From: CAYWNK01 sp047639615
GTDB taxonomy: Bacteria > Planctomycetota > UBA1135 > GCA-002686595
NCBI GenBank assembly: GCA_047639615.1
Contig: JBLIOL010000166.1
Coordinates: 1 to 11,773, forward strand
Direction: 5' to 3'
Length of the DNA stretch: 11,773 bases
Under the pieces are notes generated by a model. It was not told the DNA's origin. It made no database searches and was given only the letters and a program-made list of their open reading frames with translations. A program made the position numbers and the translations under genes. Numbering within the stretch: the first letter of the stretch is position 1; every line of letters starts with the position of its first letter. Of this stretch, positions 6,674 through 11,773 are shown one piece after another.

Positions 6674-6710
6674 CCCCCCCGTGGTCTGTCGTTCACGGGT
6701 GAAGGGGGGG
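6674..6710. repeat. C7/G7 inverted repeat
   Basis: Seven C (6674-6680) and seven G (6704-6710) can pair around a 23-nt loop. Homopolymer runs of seven are also prone to slippage and to sequencing error. It follows the 6605-6638 hairpin and may be the second stem of the same structured 3' region. Confidence 0.4.
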
Positions 6711-6974
6711 TCCCGCGCATCGCAACTCCTCAGCGTGCTGCCCGTGCCAGCCGAGGCGTCCGTCCGGGAAGAACGGCCTACCTATGTGGTATGAGCCAGA
6801 GCCCGAGCCGAGTTCACGTGATCTCCATCCCCTGCCGTGGGTTGGGAGCGTGAGGTCAAGGCCCCGACGAAAGTCGATCGAGAGAGAGAAGGCGCTGGCG
6901 TCTGTGCGACGCGCGGGAACACCCATGCACCAGTTGCCGACGAAGCCCAGGCCGTTGGCGCTGCTGGCAAGAAA

Positions 6975-9266
6975 CTAGAACTTCGCGCAGAAGTCGCAGT
7001 CGCAGCCCGTCGGGAAGAGGCTTCCGCGCTCTTCCGAGCCGCCCAAGTCTCCCCCGCCGTAGCCCAGTTGCTCCAAGGCTGAGATGGAAGCTGCATCCAG
7101 CTGGGCGCGCTCGGAGACGCCAGCCGGCTGGGCCGAGCCCAACCACTGGATCAGTTGCCCGCGCAGGGCCCGCGCCCGGTCCGGCTCGCTCGACACCAGG
7201 TCCTCGAGCGCCCCGGGGTCCTCGGCCAGGTGGAAGAGCTCCAGCTCGTGGCGCCCGTACACCCGCGGCTTACGCAGGAGCATGGGGCTGTGCTCGCTCA
7301 GGTGCAGTACCAACATCCAACCCTCGGCTCGAATGCTGGCCGAGGCTGCTCCGGAAGCGATCGCAAAGGTGCTCTGCTCGGGCGCGGATCCCGCGCCCGC
7401 CTCCGCATAGCGCATCAGGCTCTGCCCGGGGAAGTTCACGGCCCCGAGTCCAGCTAGGTCCAAGAGGCTGCGGCCGATGTCCTGCTGGCGCACCGCGCCA
7501 GGCACAGCCAATCCCTCGGGAGAACCCGGCCAGCGCAGCAGCAGCGGCACGTGCAAGGTGTCGGGATAGAGTTCCGCATGGCTGAAGGTGATGCCATGTG
7601 CCCCGAGCGACTCCCCATGGTCCGCCGTCATGGCCACACTGCCGGCACGCACGCCGGGCAGGTCGAACAGCATGCCGAGGCAGTCGTCCAGGTAGGCGAT
7701 CTCCGCGCGGTAGAGAGCACGCGTAGCTTCCAAGGTGCCCTGTTTGCCGGAGGCCAAGGCCTCTGCGAACTCAACCGGCGGCCGGTAGGGCGCATGGGCG
7801 TCGAACAGGTGCAGGAAGGCGAACACCGGCCGGCCGCGCTCGGCCTCCAGCCAGGCCTTGAGAGCGCCCACCGAGTTCGCGCCCTTCTCCGTCGTGCGCG
7901 TGGTCTCCTGGAAGCGATCGAAGCCCTGGCCGAAGCCGCTGATCGTATCGGAGAGGTGCGCCGAACTGACCACGCCGAAGGTGGCGTAGCCGCCTTCGGC
8001 AAAGGCCTCCGCCAGGGTCTGAGCGCTGCGCGAGAGGGTCGTGCCGTTGTCGACGATGCCGCTGTCGCGCGGATGCAAGCCCGTGAGCAGGGCGCTGTGA
8101 CTGGGCAGGGTGATGTTCGAAGAGGACCAAGCGTCGAGGAAGCGTACGCCACGTCCAGCCAAGGCATCCAGGTTGGGCGTACGCACGTCCAAGTCACCGG
8201 AGGAGAGCCCCAGATGATCCGCCCGGTGCGTGTCCGAGGACACCAGCAGTACCACAGGCGCGGGCGACTTACTGCGCTTGCTGCTTAGCCAGCGGGCATC
8301 CCCAACCAGGGCCACGGCCGAGCGGGCGGCGAGCAACTCCACGCTCACCCGCGCCGGCCCGGAACCTAACTCGGAGAAGTCGACCTCCATGGTGTGCCAC
8401 TGCCCCCGGCCCAGGCTCAACATGCGCTCCATTCGACTCCCGGCGGCGTTCTCCCCGCGCACGCGCAAGCGCGCGTTCAGGCCGCGCGGAAAGAGCTCGC
8501 GAGGAACTCCCGCGTCAAGCGCCAGGCATTGATTGGCCGCATCGGGAACCTTGACTATCAGGGGCTCGGCACTCGTGAGCGCCACCGCCCGGCGCCCATC
8601 CCCGCCGAGAAAGGCGAGCTCGGCGCCACTCGACGCTGACGGCAAACCTGCTTCCGGTCGGCCTTCGAGCAGCTCGATACTGTGCAAGAACACGAGCCCA
8701 CCACCAGCTCCGACGCTGATGCGCAAGGCATCGAAATCAGCCTCGGCGCCAGCCCCAGGTAAGCGCCGAAAGACAAGCGTCTCCGGAGCCGGCGCGCCAT
8801 TCTTGAGCTGGTTGTCGAGGCTCTCCTGGCGAGCCGGCCCCTCACCGGAGTCACGCCAAAGCTCCACAGACACGGCAGTCCGGTGACGCGTGAAGAGCGA
8901 CACTTCGATGCCCGTCACGCCAGCCGGAATTGGCCCGGGGACATGGATCACCAAGGCAGCGTTGCCCTTCAAGCGCAGAACATCAGGCCCTTCCCCGGCA
9001 TAGGGCGGCTGCATGAGCTGGGCTTCCTCAGCGCCCTCAACCTCCCAGGCTTCCTCGGATGCACCGGGAAGAATGACTTGGCGGACCGGCGCCGCTGCCG
9101 GATTGTCCGTACCAGGGTCGAGCCATTGCACACGCCCGACGAGCGGCGCAGCAGAATCAGAATCCGAGCCGCAAGCAGGCAAGGCCTGCAGGGCGATGGC
9201 GAGGATTAGCCCGCGGACCGCAAGTCCGGGCCGGGCGCGTCTCTGAGCTCGCTGGCGGATCCGCAT
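6975..9266 (-). CDS. Sulfatase-fold (alkaline phosphatase superfamily) lipoprotein with Thr at the catalytic position
   Basis: A 763-residue lipoprotein. The basic N-terminus is followed by LILAIALQALPAC with lipobox LPAC (Cys32). Residues about 45-330 look like two beta-rich, possibly carbohydrate-binding-like domains that I do not recognise. The sulfatase domain covers about 336-710. Metal-site motifs are visible: SSDTHRADHLG (Asp345), DAHAPYRPP (Asp489, His491) and TADHGESLGAHG (Asp549, His550). The catalytic motif, normally C/S-x-P-S-R, reads T386-L-P-S-H followed by SALLTG. The residue that becomes formylglycine is therefore Thr and the following Arg is His. Thr is a known nucleophile in nucleotide pyrophosphatases of this superfamily, so phosphoester or phosphonate hydrolysis, or loss of sulfatase activity, is more likely than standard sulfatase chemistry. 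The tail ends GCDCDFCAKF (Cys755, Cys757, Cys760). The start at 9266 overlaps the preceding gene by 61 bp; I see no alternative start before the signal peptide. Confidence 0.88.
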   Translation of the reverse strand: MRIRQRAQRRARPGLAVRGLILAIALQALPACGSDSDSAAPLVGRVQWLDPGTDNPAAAPVRQVILPGASEEAWEVEGAEEAQLMQPPYAGEGPDVLRLKGNAALVIHVPGPIPAGVTGIEVSLFTRHRTAVSVELWRDSGEGPARQESLDNQLKNGAPAPETLVFRRLPGAGAEADFDALRISVGAGGGLVFLHSIELLEGRPEAGLPSASSGAELAFLGGDGRRAVALTSAEPLIVKVPDAANQCLALDAGVPRELFPRGLNARLRVRGENAAGSRMERMLSLGRGQWHTMEVDFSELGSGPARVSVELLAARSAVALVGDARWLSSKRSKSPAPVVLLVSSDTHRADHLGLSSGDLDVRTPNLDALAGRGVRFLDAWSSSNITLPSHSALLTGLHPRDSGIVDNGTTLSRSAQTLAEAFAEGGYATFGVVSSAHLSDTISGFGQGFDRFQETTRTTEKGANSVGALKAWLEAERGRPVFAFLHLFDAHAPYRPPVEFAEALASGKQGTLEATRALYRAEIAYLDDCLGMLFDLPGVRAGSVAMTADHGESLGAHGITFSHAELYPDTLHVPLLLRWPGSPEGLAVPGAVRQQDIGRSLLDLAGLGAVNFPGQSLMRYAEAGAGSAPEQSTFAIASGAASASIRAEGWMLVLHLSEHSPMLLRKPRVYGRHELELFHLAEDPGALEDLVSSEPDRARALRGQLIQWLGSAQPAGVSERAQLDAASISALEQLGYGGGDLGGSEERGSLFPTGCDCDFCAKF

Positions 9267-9865
9267 TTGGATGTTGTATCCGATGCCTGAGCGGAAAGCG
9301 GGATGTTAAATACATCGCTCGAGCCGCCCTCGGAGCCAAGGCTCCAGGTTGTCATGAAGGCCGGGCCCTCGCCCTCCGGCAGCAGTTCCAGGGAGATCAA
9401 ACGCGCCTCGGAAGCATCCTGCGGAGCGGCCACAGCGCGTTCCAGGGACGCACGCAGCGGGCCATCCAAATCACCCACGGCGTGCCGCAGGAACTGAAAA
9501 CGCTCGCGCTGTTCCTCGCTGGGCCCCTTCGGCCCTGCTTCGATGCTGATGGGCAGCAGCCCGGGATGGTTCTCAAGCACCACCGAACCCCACCAGAGTC
9601 CGCCCTCGCGCCGTTCGAGCGATCCAAAGCACGGGTCACTGAGCTTCGAGTGAACACGGTTCCGACGATCCTCGCGCAGCCTTGCAGCGGCCCAACCACT
9701 ACACAGGACGATGGTCAGTCCGGTGAAGGCTCCATCCCACGTGAGGGTGGAATTCGCAGACATGAGCGAAGCCAAAGGAGCCGCAATCAGCGCCGCCGGC
9801 AGCAGGGGCGCCAGCAAGTAGCGAGTGAGGAGGTGGAACATGCAGGTGATTGCATCGACCGCCAT
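9206..9865 (-). CDS. Two-helix membrane protein with a C-terminal DUF6985-like domain
   Basis: A 219-residue protein from the ATG at 9865; Met9 (9841) is an equally possible start directly before the first helix. Hydrophobic segments at about 16-36 (YLLAPLLPAALIAAPLASLM) and 46-62 (AFTGLTIVLCSGWAAA) are likely transmembrane helices. The soluble part has DPCFGSLERREGGLWWG (78-94), then an amphipathic stretch with SEEQRERFQFLR (116-127). This pattern (FG-x-L, a Trp-rich strand, and Q-x3-F-x-x-L in a helix) reminds me of small DUF6985-type domains of unknown function. That assignment is by memory and tentative. The last 61 bp overlap the start of the sulfatase-fold gene on the same strand, so the two are probably translationally coupled and may act together in the envelope. 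The Ser/Asp-rich tail after about residue 190 lies mainly in this overlap. A longer chance frame read-through at the 3' end is the main alternative explanation. Confidence 0.62.
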   Translation of the reverse strand: MAVDAITCMFHLLTRYLLAPLLPAALIAAPLASLMSANSTLTWDGAFTGLTIVLCSGWAAARLREDRRNRVHSKLSDPCFGSLERREGGLWWGSVVLENHPGLLPISIEAGPKGPSEEQRERFQFLRHAVGDLDGPLRASLERAVAAPQDASEARLISLELLPEGEGPAFMTTWSLGSEGGSSDVFNIPLSAQASDTTSKCGSASELRDAPGPDLRSAG

Positions 9866-9961
9866 GGCCCGGCGGCTTGAGCCCGGCCACTAGGAGGCTC
9901 CTTAGCCCCTCAGCAGTGGGCCCCATGCTTGTTCCCAGGCCAGGGGCGCTACCATGCAGGC
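9866..9961. promoter_or_regulatory. Divergent promoter region of the membrane-protein gene and the Lon-like gene
   Basis: This 96-bp gap lies between two divergent start codons, so the promoters for both directions should be here. I cannot point to a convincing -35/-10 pair. The GC-rich near-palindromes around 9866-9905 are imperfect. Confidence 0.35.
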
Positions 9962-11773
9962 ATGAGCGTCCCGCACAGCATCTCCTCTAGCGAGCATCCC
10001 CTACGCGTCCCCACGGAGCACCTTCGCTGGTCCTGCGATCCCGCCAGCCTGGGGTTCGAAACGACCCTCGAGGTGGAGCCCCTCCACGGCGTGGTCGGCC
10101 AGGATGATGCGGTCGAGGCCCTGCGCTACGGCCTGGAGGTGCACGCCCCCGGTCAGAACGTCTTCGTTCGCGGTCTGACAGGCACCGGTCGGCTCTCCTT
10201 GGTCAAGCGCCTGCTCGAGGACATCCAACCCAGCTGCCCGGTGGCCCAGGACCGTTGCTACGTGCGCAACTTCACCAGCCCCGACCGACCGCGCCTGGTG
10301 AGCCTACCCCGCGGCCGCGGGCGCAGCTTCAAGCAACGTATCGAAGTCCTGGCGGACTACATCCAAGCGGAGCTCGTACCGGCGCTCTCCTCCGACCGCA
10401 TCCAAGCAGCGCGCGATGCCATACAGAACACCACGCGCGAGGAAATCCAAGCCAAGAGCAAGGGCTTCGAAAAGGAACTCGGCGAGGCCGACCTGACCAT
10501 GGTCAGCATTCGTCAAGGCGAACAGACCAGCACCGCGATCCTACCGTTGATCGACGGCCAAGCCGTACAGCCGGAACAGTTCGAAGCGCTGCTCGCGGAG
10601 GGCAAGGTCGAACAGGCCTATGCGGACAAGGTGCGCGCCTCCTTGGACGGATTCGCTGAACGCTTCAACGCCCTGAACGAGTACCTGCACAAACTCCAGG
10701 AGGAGCAACGCATCAACCTGCGCGATCTCTACGAGACCGAAGCAAGGCGCCTACTGGACATCGAGCTGGGCGAGATCGAAGCCACCTACCCGTCCGTTTC
10801 GGTGCGCACCTTTCTAGCCGAGATCATCGAAGATGTGGTCGGCAGTCGACTCGCTGCGCTGCAGGAGGGCTCGGTCAAAGCCCGCGAGCTGTACTCGGTC
10901 AACCTACTCGTGTCGCGCGAATCCGAGGGCTGCCCGGTGATCGTCGAGAACACGCCAACCCTGCAGAATTTGCTCGGCACCATCGACCGCAGCGTGCAAC
11001 CGGGAGGCATCGCAATTTCCGATCACACGATGATCGCTGCCGGTTCCCTGCTACGCGCGGAGGGCGGGTTCTTAATTCTCGACGCACGCGATCTCTTGAG
11101 TGAAAACGGCGCATGGAAGGTACTCGTACGCACCCTGCGCACGGGCCGCTTGGAGATCGTGCCGCATGATATGGGCGCTTTTGGCGGTGCTTCGAACCTC
11201 AAGCCAGAACCCATCGAGATCAACGTCAAGATTGTCCTAATCGGCGATCCGCAGCTCTACTACGCGCTCGATGGCAAGGACTCCGACTTCCCCAACTTGT
11301 TCAAAGTGCTCGCGGATTTCGAGACCGAAATCCCGCGCGATGAGGCCGGCGAAAAATCCTACGCGGGCCTCCTGGCAGGCCTAGCGCAACGCGAAGGCTT
11401 GCCCCCCTTTAGCGCCGCAGCGGCCGCGGTCTTGCTCGAGCATGGCGCCCGCATCGCCGGTCGGAGCGACCGCCTAACCATGCGCTTCGGACGCCTCTCC
11501 GACATCGCGCGTGAAGCGGCCTTCCTCACCACGCACCGTGATGCGGGCGCTGCCCAAGTCAGCGGCGAGCACGTCAAGGCAGCCATCCGCCGCAGCCGCG
11601 AGCGCGCCGATCGCCCCTCGCGCCGCTTCCGCAGCAACATCGCCGACGGCACCATTCGCATCGAGACCGACGGCAGCTGCGTAGGGCAAGTGAACGGCTT
11701 GGCGGTCATGTCCGCTGGACCGCTCACCTTCGGCTTTCCCGCGCGCATCACCGCCAGTGCCGGCGCTGGCAGC
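9962..11773 (+). CDS. Lon-family ATP-dependent protease, LonB/AAA_32 type (partial, C-terminus beyond right edge)
   Basis: From ATG 9962 the frame is open for 604 codons to the window end. It matches the AAA_32-type Lon relatives (E. coli YcbZ group, often annotated as Lon or ATP-binding protein) that unfold and degrade proteins in the cytoplasm. Residues about 20-110 hold the first part of the ATPase module with the Walker A-like loop GLTGTGRLSL (71-80). The invariant Lys of Walker A is Arg77 here. Residues about 145-275 form a charged, probably coiled-coil insertion. Then come the strongly diagnostic VIVENTPTLQNLLGTI (327-341), DHTMIAAGSLLRAEGGFLIL (354-373), the Walker B-like end with Asp374, and IGDPQLYY (427-434) followed by DFPNLFKVLADFETEIPR (442-459). 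A small helical domain follows, and the Lon proteolytic domain begins near 565 (GQVNGLAV, then FGFPARITA). The window ends before the catalytic Ser-Lys dyad. AGGC lies close before the ATG and is a weak ribosome-binding site. Confidence 0.9.
   Translation, partial: MSVPHSISSSEHPLRVPTEHLRWSCDPASLGFETTLEVEPLHGVVGQDDAVEALRYGLEVHAPGQNVFVRGLTGTGRLSLVKRLLEDIQPSCPVAQDRCYVRNFTSPDRPRLVSLPRGRGRSFKQRIEVLADYIQAELVPALSSDRIQAARDAIQNTTREEIQAKSKGFEKELGEADLTMVSIRQGEQTSTAILPLIDGQAVQPEQFEALLAEGKVEQAYADKVRASLDGFAERFNALNEYLHKLQEEQRINLRDLYETEARRLLDIELGEIEATYPSVSVRTFLAEIIEDVVGSRLAALQEGSVKARELYSVNLLVSRESEGCPVIVENTPTLQNLLGTIDRSVQPGGIAISDHTMIAAGSLLRAEGGFLILDARDLLSENGAWKVLVRTLRTGRLEIVPHDMGAFGGASNLKPEPIEINVKIVLIGDPQLYYALDGKDSDFPNLFKVLADFETEIPRDEAGEKSYAGLLAGLAQREGLPPFSAAAAAVLLEHGARIAGRSDRLTMRFGRLSDIAREAAFLTTHRDAGAAQVSGEHVKAAIRRSRERADRPSRRFRSNIADGTIRIETDGSCVGQVNGLAVMSAGPLTFGFPARITASAGAGS

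Larger units (their letters stand above)
6557..6974. other. 418-bp convergent intergenic region with several hairpins
   Basis: It lies between the 3' ends of the lipase (plus) and the sulfatase-fold gene (minus). The first 155 bp hold three inverted repeats: 6564-6581, 6605-6638 and 6674-6710. The rest (6711-6974) holds no gene that I can support. The minus-strand frame in phase with the sulfatase-fold gene stays open after its stop codon down to 6693; see the findings. Confidence 0.6.

Noticed and set aside
6784..7082. Plus-strand small frames at the end of the convergent gap
   Set aside because: They run into the antisense of the sulfatase-fold gene, have charged low-complexity translations and no ribosome-binding site.
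7551..8288. Plus-strand frame of 245 codons opposite the sulfatase-fold gene
   Set aside because: Antisense reading without recognisable domain. The minus-strand gene has all metal-site motifs here.
9482..9880. Plus-strand frame of 132 codons opposite the two-helix membrane protein
   Set aside because: No domain or hydrophobic segment, whereas the minus strand gives two clear membrane helices and a soluble domain.

Overview
The window is high-GC bacterial chromosome, densely coded on both strands. It has no tRNA, rRNA, CRISPR array, transposase or integrase that I can see. Three things suggest a Gram-negative bacterium with a large secreted and lipoprotein repertoire: two proteins with lipoboxes, a surface-type lipase, and several exported proteins. 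A menaquinone enzyme of the futalosine route, a seven-unit FG-GAP propeller, a sulfatase-fold lipoprotein and a LonB/AAA_32-type protease together fit Planctomycetota best. Myxococcota or a related phylum cannot be excluded. This taxonomic call is inference from gene content only.

Layout. (1) 1-480, minus strand: the 5' part of a secreted Cys/Lys-rich repeat protein that runs off the left edge, with a 180-bp higher-order repeat in its DNA. (2) 481-854: a non-coding divergent region with one perfect 9-bp inverted repeat. (3) 855-1907, plus: an exported HtrA-type serine protease with one PDZ domain. (4) 1926-3161, minus and convergent with the protease: an exported FG-GAP beta-propeller. (5) 3285-4100 and 4111-4296, plus: mqnA (chorismate dehydratase), then a 61-residue zinc-ribbon/membrane mini-protein, probably one transcript. 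(6) 4436-6556, plus: a large lipoprotein lipase resembling the VolA/bacterial virulence-factor lipase family, with a strong hairpin in front of it. (7) 6557-6974: a convergent 418-bp gap with several hairpins. (8) 6975-9266 and 9206-9865, minus: a sulfatase-fold lipoprotein whose usual catalytic Cys/Ser is Thr, and upstream of it an overlapping two-helix membrane protein. (9) 9962-11773, plus: the first 604 residues of a Lon-family ATP-dependent protease, cut by the right edge inside its protease domain.

Most of these proteins work outside the cytoplasm: HtrA-like quality control, a propeller, a lipase, a sulfatase-fold hydrolase and the Cys-rich repeat protein. Nothing shows that they form one system. 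The gene pairs with real positional support are mqnA plus the zinc-ribbon protein (10-nt gap) and the membrane protein plus the sulfatase-fold lipoprotein (61-bp overlap). Two genuine genes, the Cys-rich repeat protein and the Lon-like protease, are open at the window edges. The left one is easily missed because a long meaningless reading frame lies opposite it.
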